Shown: piece after piece, positions 1 through 12,060 of the stretch
Numbering within the stretch: the first letter of the stretch is position 1
Layout: every line of letters begins with the position of its first letter
Assembly: GCA_031772625.1 (NCBI GenBank)
Contig: CM062816.1
Span: 1,668,125,385-1,668,189,384, forward strand
DNA length: 64,000 bases
Source: Pinus tabuliformis
Lineage: Eukaryota; Streptophyta; Pinopsida; Pinales; Pinaceae
Direction of reading: 5' to 3'
Position numbers and translations under genes: made by a program
Notes under the pieces: model-generated
Told to the model about the DNA's origin: nothing
What the model saw: the letters and a program-made list of their open reading frames with translations, nothing else
The model's database searches: none

Positions 1-2
1 AT

Positions 3-2106
3 ACTAACATAGTAGAAGTTTCTTATTACTCAAAAGTTCTTTTCAACTTGAAAGAAACATAAGTCAAACACTACTTGAACTATATGATCCTCCAACATTA
101 TAACTCTCAAATACATCCTACCAAACACATGAGCCCACTCCCATCAGTGCATCCTTGAGAATACCAAATGTTGACCTCATATTAGAGTTCATCACTGTGT
201 AGGCAAACATCATTCTCTTCAATATGTTCTCAGGTTGGTTATGGAAACTCAGACCATTGTTGTTGGCAGAGGCTAGAATATATGAAAACACCAAGACAAG
301 CCTACAATATTGACACTAGCAATCCTGGATCAAATCTTGTAGGAGAAACTTCTGCTACAATGGAAGTTTCTTATTACTCAAAAGTTCTTTTCAACTTGAA
401 AGCAACATAAGGAAAACACTACTTGAACTACATGATTGACAGTGCAAGTCCACTTCGTGAGACAACGGGGGCCATGAATGAATTCAATTGCGATAAAAAA
501 CAAGAGTCTAAACAAATTAATTCAAACAACAGTAACTACCAGATCTTCTCATAGTACTAGAAGAAGGTGGAAACCGACAGTGGTTTTCCAAGTACAAATA
601 TAGTCATGGTATTTTAAGTGTAAATACAAGTTATCAAAACAAAAATCACTGATAATTTTGAAGACATAAAACAAAATGATTTCGTATATTTGATTTTTCA
701 AGGATACTAACATAGTAGAAGTTTCTTATTACTCAAAAGTTCTTTTCAACTTGAAAGCAACATAAGGAAAACACTACTTGGACCACATGATCCTCGAACA
801 GTATAACTCTCAAATACATCCTACCAAACACATGAGCTCACTCCCATCAGTGCATCCTTGAGAATACCAAATGTTGACCTCATCTTAGAGTTCATTATTG
901 TGTAGGCAAACATCATTCCCTTCAATATGTTCTTGGTTATGGGAACTCAGACCATTGTTGTTGGTAGAGGCTAGAATATATGAAAACACCAAGACAAACC
1001 TACAATATTGACACTAGCAATCCTGGATCAAATCTTTCAAGAGAAACTTCTACTACAATGGAAGTTTCTTATTACTCAAAAGTTCTTTTCAACTTGAAAG
1101 CAACATAAGGCAAACACTACTTGAACTACATGATTGACAATGCAAGTCCACTTGGTGAGACAACGGGGGCCATGAATGAATTCAATTGCGATAACGGACA
1201 TGAGTCTAAACAAATTAATTCAAAGAACAATAACTACCAGATCTTCTCATAGTACTAGAAGAAGGTGGAAACTGACAGTAGTTTTCCAAGGACAAATACA
1301 GTCATGGTATTTTAAGTGTAAAGACAAGTTATCAAAACAACAATCACTGATAATTTTGAAGACATACAACAAAATGATTTTGTATATTTGATTTTTCAAG
1401 GATACTAACATAGTAGAAGTTTCTTATTACTCAAAAGTTATTTTCAACTTGAAAGCAACATAAGGCAAACACTACTTGAACTACATGATCCTCCAACAAT
1501 ATAACTCTCAAATAAATCCTACCAAACACATGAGCCCACTCCCATCAGTGCATCCTTGAGAATACCAAATGTTGACCTCATCTTAGAGTTCATTACTGTG
1601 TAGGCAAACATCATTCCCTTCAATATGTTCTCAGGTTGGTTATGGGAACTCAAACCATTGTTGTTGGCAGAGGCTAGAATATATGAAAACACCAAGACAA
1701 GCCTACAATATTGACACTAGAAATCCTGGATCAAATCTTGCAGGAGAAACTTCTACTACAATGGAAGTTTCTTATTACTCAAAAGTTCTTTTCAACTTGA
1801 AAGCAACATAAGGCAAACACTACTTGAACTACATGATTGACAATGCAAGTCCACTTCGTGAGACAACAGGGTCCATGAATGAATTCAATTACGATAACAA
1901 ACATGAGTCTAGACAAATTAATTCAAACAACAATAACTACCAGATCTTCTCATAGTACCAGAAGAAGATGGAAACTGACAGTAGTTTTCTAAGTGCAAAT
2001 ACAGTCATGGTATTTTAAGTGTAAAAACAAGTTATCAAAAGAACAATCACTGATAATTTTGAATACATACAGCAAAATGATTATGCAGAAATGATTTTTC
2101 AAGGAT
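3..2106. repeat. Tandem array, three ~700-bp units
   Basis: Three head-to-tail copies begin at about 3, 706 and 1404, each with the same start (ACTAACATAGTAGAAGTTTC); a fourth, diverged start is at 2107. Unit lengths are 703, 698 and 703 bp. Within each unit the segment starting GAAGTTTCTTATTACTC occurs twice (for example at about 9 and 363), so the unit is itself an old internal duplication. Copies differ by scattered substitutions and short indels. Short ORFs inside are not conserved between copies and look non-coding. The array ends about 120 bp upstream of the transposase relic. Confidence 0.93.
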
Positions 2107-2227
2107 ACTAACATACATGTTGATAATTTCCTATAATAAAGCAGAATTATTTTTGCCTTGTATGAAAGCATGATTTACAAATATTCTTAACTAAATGCAT
2201 GCAATAATTCTACAGGTTGTTGCATCT

Positions 2228-4949
2228 ATGGCAAAAGTTAGTTACGTTGCTTGTACAAGGAGAAGTGGCAGGAGAGTGACAAGGGGTGCCCAGCTGCAAT
2301 GCCTATCATCAAATGGGGACAGGTCAAGTGATGTCAATGTCAACAATGCCCCAAGGAACGTTGTTGAGGATGACCATGCGACTGAAGCTGATAGTGTCAC
2401 ACCATCACCCACAAAGCCACTGTCAAAAACAGTCCAAGGGGTAAGTTCAACTAAAAGGATCAGCGCTATAAGAGGATGGAAGAAAGAAGAAATGTTAGTT
2501 GAAATTGACGACATAGAGTTTAATGGATACTCAGTTCGGGCATCTACAAAAAAACTTGGTATTCCTTTCTCATCAATACATTATTGGATAAGTGGATAGA
2601 CTCATACAAAACGTAGAGGGCCTCTTATAGTTATGACTGATGAGGAAGAGGCCAATGTGGTTGAGTGGTGTAAAGAGATGGCCCAATTGGGACATGGGCT
2701 AGTCTAGTTGATACAACTCAAATCCACAGTTGCTCAAATCTGTTAAGGGAGGCCAAACCCATTCAAAGATGGGTTTCCTGGTAAATCATGGTGGTTTGGG
2801 TTTAAGAAAAGGCATCCAGACCTTGTATTATGTACAACTGAGGGCCTTGACAGAGACAGAGCATTTAATTTGAACTCTGTAGTTGTGCAGAAGTTCTACG
2901 ACACTCTTTCTAGCGCTTACAATAAACATTCTTATGGAGCATACCATATATGGAACTATGATGAAACAAGTTTACAGGCATGGAGGAATTGTGGCATGCA
3001 GGTAATTGCCAAGACAGGGAGATGAAATGTGCCAAAGATTTTTCCTAAGAGTAGGGAGTGGATAACTATTTTATGTTGTTTCAATACAATTGGTACTTCA
3101 ATCCCAGGATTTTATCTATTCAAAGGTAAAAATCAACTAAAAAACTATATACAAAACTGTGAACTAGGTGCATGCATGGCTACAAATCCCCATGCATGGA
3201 TGACTAAAGAATTGTTTTTAAGTTGGCTTTTTCACTTTGCTGCATCAGTACTAGGTGGCGTCTCACTTAATAACAGGCATCTATTGATATTAGATGGCCA
3301 TGGGAGCCACATGGTTCTACAAACAATTGAGGAAGCAAACAATTTAGGCATCGACTTATTGACATTTCCCACTCATATCACTAACAGACTACAACCCCTT
3401 GTTGTTAGTATGTTTGGCCCTTTCAAGAACTATTTCAGGTTAGAGCGTGCTGCATGGATGGCAAAGAATCCAAGGGTTGAGGTGAAAAGGTTCGAGCTAG
3501 TAGAGCTTGCAAGTAAAGCTTTTAAAAGGTCTCTAACACCATCAAATATCAAGGTTGGCTTTAGGAGGACATGAATCTGGCCACTAAATTATGATGCTCT
3601 TATGCATGATACTGGTTGTAGCCAGGCATTTCATGTGGATGGTCAGGAAGAAGGGCATGTCCAAACAGGTGTTGAAGTGCAAGAAGTATATGAACAAGAT
3701 GACATGGTTGCAGCTGGTAATATGATTTCACTCTCTCAAGGAAATTTATATGATAAAGATGATGAAACTGTATGTGAAACACAATATAATCATGAACAAA
3801 TTTGTAGTAACATGGAGATCGTTCCACCAACTCAAGAATATGAAAATCCTATTGTTGATATTGTTAATGACATTATTGAACATGCAGTTGACAATGACCA
3901 GTTGACATTGCCAATCCAAGTAACCCCATCGTCATGGCTGGAAGAATCCATGATTAATATGAATGAACATAGTGTCTCAACAACCAATGAACAAAGCATG
4001 AACATGCCCTCACAACCAATAGAATTGAACAGTGAAATTGTTCATTTTTTTGTGGACAACATATCAATGGAAGAAGATGAAGCACATAATGAGGCATCAA
4101 ATCAAGATAATGATATAGTTCAATCAATTGTCTCAGATACTGAAAGGGAAGTACCAAGCAATGACATGTAGATGGGAGGGGTGGAGAAGATACTTGGTCG
4201 GTTCCTAAAGCTACCAATAGAGAGAGTACCAATGAAAAAAAAGAAAGGTACACCAGGTAGTCTTCGTTTGGGCTGAAGTTCACAGTTACTCACCTCAGAA
4301 GACTATATAAACCCATTAGTTGAGTTTGAAAAAAAGAAATTCAAATACAACAAATTAAAATAGAAAAAGAAGGATCTAGTCAAGGAGAAGAAGGTAGCAA
4401 GGATTGTTGCAACACAACATCGAGTAGATGAAAGGGTTGAAAGAGATAAAGCAAGGCAAGTTAAAGAACAACAAAAACAAATGGTAGGACAGGAAAAAGG
4501 AATCAAGAAAGACACAACAAATGCTTTAAAAGGAACAAGGGATGATTAATATGGTTGACAATGATGCAATCATAACTAATGAAACCAGAATTTTTTCAAA
4601 CTCATTGGACAATATTGCAAATAATACACCATTATTCCAAGATCTCATAAACATTCAAGTGCCTCACTATCAAACTGAGGGTTTACCCACTTGCCTTATT
4701 CCTACCAGAGGAGGTGTCAATTATATGTATGCTCATTACACACCTCCACTTAATGTAGGGGCTAGTAGTGCAAATGTGAGGTATGGGTACTCAATTCCTC
4801 CATGGTTGGAAGGTGCAAATTTGACTTTATCATATGGCAGAAATCAACCATTTCCTAATCAACCCTTGTTAGGTAGGCCAACCTACCTGGCTCAAGAAGG
4901 TAACTTGAGGAGTTTTGGCACTCAAGATTCTCAAGGCCATAAAGAATAG
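2228..4949 (+). pseudogene. Broken pogo/CENP-B-like DDE transposase
   Basis: One frame (positions 2228-4171) encodes a recognisable DDE_1 (pogo/Tigger/CENP-B class) transposase, the enzyme that cuts and pastes pogo-type DNA transposons. A psq-like helix-turn-helix (GYSVRASTKKLGIPFSSIHYW, about 2530-2588) is followed by a CENP-B-like segment (WWFGFKKRHPDL, about 2790-2825) and then the catalytic domain. The first Asp is in NYDET (2959-2961) and the second in LILDGHGSH (3293-3295). The third, expected in QPLD, is Val here (codon 3401-3403), so the catalytic triad is incomplete. In-frame stops lie at 2597, 2705, 2744, 3023, 3572 and 4169. After 4171 the frame shifts through a lysine-rich segment (LTSEDYINPL, about 4285-4315), and another frame is open at 4542-4949, probably the C-terminal tail. 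ATG 2228 is the most likely original start. Not a functional gene. Confidence 0.85.
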
Positions 4950-5238
4950 GGGTGTCATATGTTTTTGGTTGTAACCACATTATGATGTGGATTTTGGACG
5001 GATTGTATCTTTTTCTTGTCATAGAAAGATTTTGGCTTGCAACCTAGGTTGTTTTATTTCATATTGTTTGCGGCATTGTAACCAAAATCCATTTTAGAAG
5101 GAACATCTATAGTCTATTATAATGTAGAAATCTTACCTAAGAATGAAAATGGGATTTTTTGTTATGCCTCTACACACCAAATGATTTACAATAAATATGA
5201 TGACAAACGAGTGAATAATGAAATCTTGAACAAGTCAC
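4950..5238. other. Non-coding flank of the transposase relic
   Basis: AT-rich sequence directly after the last open frame of the transposase relic. It may be the 3' untranslated part and terminal region of the transposon. I looked for a terminal inverted repeat matching the region upstream of 2228 and did not find a convincing one. Confidence 0.5.
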
Positions 5239-6993
5239 TTATTTTAATATGAAAATTCCATAAAATAGTGAACAACAAAAGTACATATCTATTAGTTTCA
5301 TATTCACAAAGAACCTAACATTCCATACATCAAAAAATATGTCAAAGAACCTAACATTCCATACATCAACAAATATGGAGACATAGCAATAAAGAAGCTC
5401 CTCAATATGGCAAGTTACAAAAGGACAACTTACTTCCAATTAAAACATAATACAAATGGGTAATGCACTCTCAGCATTGAATTTCCCTTATAACCCAATT
5501 TACTTCGAATCCAAACACAATGCAAGGTTGCTCTTACAAATCAATTTACCTCCAATTCTGCCAATTATGGACATTGAATGACTCTTATAAATGAATATAC
5601 AATGCAAATGGGCTGGTAGACCAGCCCACTATGAGCATCAGTTTACCTTTTTAAATCAATTCACTTCCAATTAAAACAAAATACAAATGGGAAATGCACT
5701 CTGGGCATTGAATTTCCCTTATAAACCAACATTCAATACATCAACAAATATGGAGACAGAAATAAAGAAGCTCCTCATGATGGAAATTTAGAAAAGGTCA
5801 ACTTAGATCCATTTGATATAAACTCAAGAAGACAACATAGTAAATCTGACCATAACAAAAACCATTTCCAAAATGACATAAAATCCAGATTTCTCCACAA
5901 ACTAGATGCCACAAAGGAATGAAACAACAATACATAAGTACATTCGCTCCAACCCAAACATATTTCAATTGTACATTCGTTCCAACCCAGACATTAAGTG
6001 AAATTACATCTTTTAACTGTAAGTGAATCGGAAAATGTATTTCACATATTAATGCACTCACTGCATTTAAAGTATCTCTCTAAGAATTTCGAATGTGAAA
6101 CCTCCAAATGTGAAATCTCTGCATATTATCACAAACTCTATTTCAAACAATACATAAATGATTTAAAACACAATGCAAATGGGTTGGACTACACACTATG
6201 AGCATTAAAATACCTTTATAAATCAATGTACCTCCAATTAAAACATAATACAAATGGGTAATGCACTCTTAGCATTGAATTTCCCTTGTAACCCAATTTA
6301 CTTCGAATCCAAACACAATGCAAAGTTTCTCTTACAAATCAATTTACCTCCAATTCTACCAACTATGTTCATTGAATGACTCTTATAAATGAATATACAA
6401 TGCAAAATGGGTAGGTAGACCAGATTTCTATGAGCATCAGTTTACCTTTTTAAATCAATGCACGTCCAATTAAAACACAATACAAATGGGCAATGCACTA
6501 TGAGCATTGAATTTCCCTTATAAACCAACATAAATTAATACATCAAAAAATGTGGAGACAGAGCAATAAAGAAGTTACTCAAGACGGCAATTTACAAAAG
6601 GACAACTTAGATCCATCTGATATCAACTCAATAAGACAACAAACTAAATCTGACTAGAACCAAAACCATTTCCAAAATGACATAAAATCCAGATTTCTCC
6701 ACAAACCAGATGCCACAAAGGAATGAAACAACAATACACAAGTACATTCGTTCCAACCCAAACATATTTCAATTGTACATTCGTTCCAACCCAAACATTA
6801 AGTGAAATTACATCTTTTAACTGTAAGTGAATCGGAAAATGAATTTCATAGATTAATGCACTCACTCCATTTAAAGTATCTATCTAAGAATTTCGAATGT
6901 GAAACCTCTGAATGTGAAATCTTTGCTTATTATCACAGACTCTATTTCAAACATTAGATAAATGAATTAAAACACAATGCAAATGGGCTGGAC

Positions 6994-8135
6994 TGTAAGA
7001 GCCCTATCCTAGGGTATTCTAATAGATCTATTTCTATAGAATTTAAATGAAATAAGAGGCAATAATTTACTTTCTTACAAGACTTTTAAACAATGAAAAT
7101 TTTACCATTTACATTCCAATCCTTATAATTTATAGTGAACATTTCATTTTAATAAATTTAGATGAGTAATCTATAGAGGAATATCTATACTGGTGGCTGT
7201 GGAGATGCCTTTGAGATGCTGTTCCTGCTGAACGCTCCTCTTGACTAATCCAACTGGATTTACCTCCCAGCCAGCTAGGAAATAATTCCTAGCCCAGGAA
7301 ACCTCCACAGGTTCCCTAGCCCTCCGAGCCCAAGTCCAACCAGCTGTAGTGTGTGTGTCCAAGATGAATGATCCCGACCAAGATGAACAATATTTCCCTT
7401 CTCTCAAAAACCCAAGAAACCTCCACAGGTTCCTAAGGTCTCCAAAAGTCACATCCAATCCTAAAATCATGGCCAACCCCAAAATCATAAGCAAGACCCA
7501 ACATCCCCCTTTCTCCCTTCATCCTTCCCCTTTTATGCCCTTCCTCTCTTCTCCACCTCAACCACCTCTCATTAATGTCATTAATTTCCCTTTCATCCTT
7601 ACAATTGACTTCTATTCTCCCAAGTAAATCTGAGAGTACATTTGGAAATGTGATATGAATATAAAATTAGGTAATTAATGGGAGAGTACATTTGGGAATG
7701 TGAGATGAGGACCATGTCTTCTCCCAAGTAAATGTGAGAGTACATTGGGGAATGTGAGATGAATATATAATTAGTAGGAGAGGACCATGTCTTCTCCCAA
7801 GTAAATGTGAGAGTACATTGGGGAATGTGAGATGAATATATAATTAGTAGGAGAGGACCACAAGTAAATGTGAGAGGGGAATGTGAGATGATATATATAA
7901 TTAGTAGGAGAGGACCATGTCTTCTCCCAAGTAAATGTGAGAGTACATTGGGGAATGTGAGATCATAAGATTCAATTTGAGAAGGCAAGTTGGGAATTCG
8001 AATAATAGAAATCATGAATTTAGACAACAAATTTATAGTTTCCCAAATGAAGGTATTCACCAATATTTCTCAATATTTTCAGGTAATGTAAACATTAATA
8101 AAATTTGCAGGATAAGATTTAGGTGGGGCATTACA
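6994..8135. mobile_element. Solo LTR (1142 bp) with 5-bp target duplication
   Basis: The segment starts TGTAAGAGCCC and ends GGGGCATTACA, that is TG...CA with imperfect short inverted ends. It is flanked on both sides by TGGAC (6989-6993 and 8136-8140). Neighbouring units of the ~800-bp array carry a single uninterrupted TTGGACTAC at this point (about 6183), so the empty site is known from a paralogous copy. A TG...CA end structure with a 5-bp duplication is the signature of an LTR retrotransposon. No primer-binding site, polypurine tract or coding sequence is visible inside, so a solo LTR left by LTR-LTR recombination fits best. A short LTR-less non-autonomous element is less likely. The strand is not determined. 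Confidence 0.9.
7617..7965. repeat. Minisatellite inside the solo LTR
   Basis: About five imperfect copies of a unit containing CTCCCAAGTAAATGTGAGAG and CATTGGGGAATGTGAGATGA. They start near 7617, 7721, 7794, about 7857 (partly deleted) and 7924, so spacing varies from 63 to 104 bp. It lies entirely within the LTR; copy-number change here would alter LTR length between family members. Confidence 0.88.
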
Positions 8136-8870
8136 TGGACTACCCACTATGAGCATCAAAATACCTTTATAAATCAATGTACCTCCAATTAAAACATAAT
8201 ACAAATGGGTAATGCACTCTCGACATTGAATTTCCCTTATAACCCAATTTACTTCGAATCCAAACACAATGCAAAACTGCTCTTACAAATCAATTTACCT
8301 CTAATTTTTCCAACTATGGACATTGAATGACTCTTATAAATGAATATACAATGCAAATGGGTTGGTAGACTAGCCCACTATGAGCATCAGTTTACCTTTT
8401 TAAATCAATGCACTTCTAATTAAAACACAATACAAATGGGCAATGCACTTGGGCATTGAATTTCCCTTATAAATCAACATTCAATACATCAACAAATATG
8501 GAGACAGTGCAATAAAGAAGCTCCTCAAGATGGCAATTTACAAAATCCATCTGATATAAACTCAATAAGACAACAGAGTAAATCTGACCATAACCAAAAC
8601 CATTTCCAAAATGACGTAAAATCTAGATTTGAATGAAACAACAATACATAAGTACATTCGTTCCAACCCAAACATATTTCAACTGCATATTCGTTCCAAC
8701 CCAAACATTAAGTGAAATTACATCTTTTAACTGTAAGTGAATCAGAAAATGAATTTCACATTTTAATGCAATCACTACATTTAAGTATTTGTTTAAGAAG
8801 TTCGAATGTGAAACCTCTGAATGTGAAACCTCTACATATTATCACAGACTCACACCTTGTAACAATGTAT

Positions 8871-9802
8871 TATGTCTAGTGCTACAATTACATATAACAT
8901 CATGCCCAACCATAAATACACAATGACAACATTTTTAATTTACATTTCATCAGATTGTAGCAATACTTCATGATGAAACAACACGTAACATTTACCAAAT
9001 ATATTATTGTGAGGCAACACATGCTGGAATTTAGACAAACATGCATAGGTTATGGCAATACGTTATGATTACGTAAGATGATAATGTCATTAAAAGCTAC
9101 ATGCAAAAATTTCTCTTGCTATCTATGTAAGAAAGTTATGTATAGTTACAACTAATAATTTGATACGAGCTTCCCTACTCTACTGCATACATATGTATGG
9201 GAAACTAACAATTGCATAGTCCTTAGAGAGGGCATATGTAAATAGAATAAAAGTTGAATACTAAGAAAAACAATAGTAACAATAGAGATTATACAAGGAA
9301 AGACTAGAATAATAAGCCACAGAGAATGGCATAAGCCACAATTAGTAGCATAAGTCAACAAATATTATACAAAGGAATACTAGGGTCAGAGTTATAGTAA
9401 GCCATAGTCAACATGCTATGTTTGTTGCATGAACCAACAATTTCATTCTATATGTCATCAAAAAGGGAAGTTCCACCGTGACACCAGCTTGAAGTGGATA
9501 ACCAATGATACCATGAGGTATTTTAAAATTCCAAATCAGACTTAAGGAGGAATGAGACCTCCATAGAGCTTGCATCATAGCAAGGAGATCTATACACTAT
9601 TTAACTAGGGTATGCATAACGATCAACTTGGGGATGGTATATTATTTAACATCAATGTCCAACATACAACATTCTATTTTAAATCCACATACATGATTGA
9701 AGTATCATATCCATTATTCCACCCCTTTCTACTATGCAAATTAGTAGCTATACACATCACTAAACTCTTATAACTGTGCACAGACATACTTGTGGTGCAT
9801 AG
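8871..9802. other. No gene recognised
   Basis: AT-rich sequence with only short ORFs and no recognised protein, RNA or repeat. Around 9460-9560 base composition is slightly more balanced, but no coherent frame is present. Confidence 0.6.
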
Positions 9803-9998
9803 GGACTCTAGACATGAAAATTCTCCACCCTCAGTCAAATTGAGTACCCTAGAGAACCTGAACGCTAGTTCCATTAACATAAAACAAGCAGAATCAACAA
9901 AAATCATAAGAAAATACAGAAAAAATGCGATAAGAGCTAATTTCCCAGCAAGCCTACACCCTTTAGCCTATGAAGGACTCTAGACATGAAAATTCTCC

Positions 9999-10400
9999 AA
10001 TATGATTGGAAAAGTCTATGGAGGTGGATAGGGGTCTATTTGATAGAAAATAGGTTGCAAAAGTCTATAGACTTATCCAAAATTCTAGGAGCCTATTATA
10101 GATGTGATTAGGGGTCTATTCGATAGAAAAAAGAGTTCATGGATTTGATTGAAAAAATATGTAGAGATATCCAAAATTATAGGAGCCTATTTGATAGCAA
10201 AGAGGGTTCATATATGATTGGAAAAATCTATGGAGGTGGATAGGGGTTTATTTGATAAAATAAAAAGAGTTCATGGATCTGATTGCAAAAGTCTATAGAG
10301 ATATCTTGCAAAAGTCTATAGAGATATCCTGCAATATCCAAAATTCTAGGAGCCTATTTGATTGCAATATGATTGGAAAAGACTATGGAGGTGGATAGAC
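9999..10400. repeat. Short tandem repeats, ~90-125 bp units
   Basis: Repeated motifs are ATGATTGGAAAAGTCTATGG, GGTGGATAGGGGTCTATTTG, CCAAAATTCTAGGAGCCTAT and GAGTTCATGGATTTGATTG, arranged in about four imperfect units with deletions. A nested 26-bp duplication (TTGCAAAAGTCTATAGAGAT) is seen at about 10285-10330. Non-coding. Confidence 0.8.
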
Positions 10401-11180
10401 TACCTTTCTGAATGTTCACCTAAAACTCAATTTGAATCCGAACATGTGAATCTAAACTCTTCATAAAAGAGGAAAGGAAGGAAGGAAAGAGACTATGAAC
10501 GTGGCCTACTCACCGGAAACCTTTGAGTGTGAACTAAAAAGGAGAGAATGTGACCATGACCTCCTTTAATTAGGAGACTGAACTTAAATTTGAAACCATG
10601 AACTCTAAAGAAGGGAGGCTCACCTATCCAAATCCAAGGAGAAAATTACTAAACTGAGATACTTACGAGGAAACAAGTGGAATTTTCTTGGACTGAACTT
10701 GAATTTGAATATGATTTGTGAACTCTTAAAAGAAGGTGACTTTGCAAACAGAAGGAGACTCGACCTGGAGAAGAAAAGAAACCAGCCCTGAATTCGAACC
10801 TGTGAACTCCTAAAAGTAGGAACTATCTTGAAATAGGAAACAATGACCAGTCTTTCAGGTATGACTCTTAAAAAAAGGAATAGTGACCTGTCCTTTAGGT
10901 ATTGAGACTGAACTTGACTGAATTTGAACCTAGAATTCGAATCTGAACCGTTGGAACTCTTAAAAATGGGATGACCTCCTAAAAGGAAAGAGACTGGACC
11001 TGAATTTGAAGTTAGGAACCCTTAAAAGAAGGGAGAGTGATCTATCCAAATTAATCAAGTTAATTTAGCCTATTGGAGGAGGAAATTGGGAAACTATCCA
11101 ATTTCCTAAAAAGAAACTGAATTTCTTTGGACTAGACCTAATTAGATTAATTTGACATATTAAAGAAGGAAATTGGGAAA
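10401..11180. repeat. Highly degenerate tandem repeats
   Basis: Loose recurrences of CTGAACTTGAATTTGAA, GTGAACTCTTAAAAGAAGG and GTGACCTATCCAAAT occur roughly every 80-120 bp. Units are too diverged to set a period by eye. No coding frame. Called only from motif recurrence. Confidence 0.55.
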
Positions 11181-11589
11181 CTTACTAAAATTTGAATCTA
11201 ATCCGTTGAAACGACATGAAAATTCTCCACCCTTAGTCAACTCAAGTACCCCAGAGAACTTGAACGCTAGTTCCATTCACATAAAACAAGCAGAATTGAA
11301 AAAAATCATAAGAATATATAGAAAAAATAAAGAAAAAATGCGATAAGAGCTAATCTCCCAGCAGAATCAAGTGTTTAAAAACACAACAATGCAGCAAGAG
11401 CAAAAAGAACAAAAATCCCAACAACAAGTTTAGGTGTTGAAAAACACAGTGGCTGGTAGGATTTAGAATCCTACAGGATAGACGCAGAAGCCACCACTGT
11501 GTCCAAACGTCCCCTAGACCTCACCAGACCTGCAACCAAAACTTGTAAAACATGAAAAAATTAACAGATGGCAAAAACATACAAACAAA

Positions 11590-12060
11590 TTACAGGGAAT
11601 TCGAAAAAACCCATGTATTTATCAATTTACCTTCGACCTCGAATTGGTTAGAATTTTGTACTGGCTCCTTCCCAAACAATAGGCCACGAGAATGAAACAA
11701 CAACCAAGGTATCTGTAAACCCTTGATGGTGCAGAACGAACAACAACAACGACATTTGTAAACCCCCGACCTTGCATAGCGTTTAAAAATAGCAACAGAG
11801 TTAAACACCCCTCGAAATAGGTAAAGCAACAAAACCTTAAACCCTAAACAACAATGGCAGGCGCAATCAAACAACCACAGCATAAACCCTAGTCTGTTTA
11901 CAAACCACTGCAAGCAACCTCGCCAGGTGAGCAGGTCAAGAATGGCAGACAAGGTGCACAGGTATTGGAGCTGTCCCATGCCATCATCAGTGGAGCGCAT
12001 CGCCCACACGTCGGACCCAAAAAAAACAACACAAGGCAGAGCAGACATCAGAGAAAACAT
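11590..12060 (-). CDS. Unassigned 156-codon ORF, doubtful
   Basis: An open frame of 156 codons on the minus strand, in the least AT-rich part of this region. The product would be rich in Cys, Leu, Phe and Trp, with hydrophobic stretches but no clean signal peptide or membrane-protein layout. I do not recognise it. Just upstream on the minus strand, and twice more nearby, are telo-box-like motifs (AAACCCTAA at about 12070, and similar at about 11840 and 11884). In plants these sit near 5' ends of some housekeeping genes, so this could be a 5' exon or leader rather than a protein. It may equally be a chance ORF. Confidence 0.2.
   Translation of the reverse strand: MFSLMSALPCVVFFGSDVWAMRSTDDGMGQLQYLCTLSAILDLLTWRGCLQWFVNRLGFMLWLFDCACHCCLGFKVLLLYLFRGVFNSVAIFKRYARSGVYKCRCCCSFCTIKGLQIPWLLFHSRGLLFGKEPVQNSNQFEVEGKLINTWVFSNSL

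Larger units (their letters stand above)
5239..8870. repeat. Tandem array, ~800-bp units, split by a solo LTR
   Basis: The motif TACAAATGGGTAATGCACTC marks equivalent points at 5451, 6249 and 8200. The first period is 798 bp. The second is 1951 bp, which becomes 804 bp when the inserted LTR and one 5-bp target duplication (1147 bp) are subtracted. A partial copy precedes at 5239-5450, and the third copy fades out near 8870. A shorter related segment (AAATGGGNAATGCACT, GCATTGAATTTCCCTTATAA) recurs inside each unit at about 5690, 6485 and 8435, so the unit has an internal duplication. No conserved reading frame. Confidence 0.92.
9811..11363. repeat. Direct repeat pair, ~140-150 bp
   Basis: Two similar blocks, 9811-9950 and 11213-11363, share GACATGAAAATTCTCCACCC at the start, GAACGCTAGTTCCATT in the middle and ATGCGATAAGAGCTAAT near the end. 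They differ by substitutions and a short insertion in the second copy. A third, short copy of the opening (GGACTCTAGACATGAAAATT) is at about 9975, so this block was duplicated locally as well. The pair brackets two other repeat blocks (about 10000-10400 and 10420-11180). This could be a segmental duplication or the edges of an undescribed element; no TG...CA ends or target duplication were found. Confidence 0.8.

Noticed and set aside
3600-4283. Minus-strand ORFs over the transposase C-terminus
   Set aside because: Antisense to the recognised transposase frame; no independent support.
5239-7000. Repeated minus-strand ORFs of 60-87 codons (NVWVGTNVQLKYVWVGTN)
   Set aside because: Each is an effect of the ~800-bp repeat unit, differs in length between copies and has no domain pattern.
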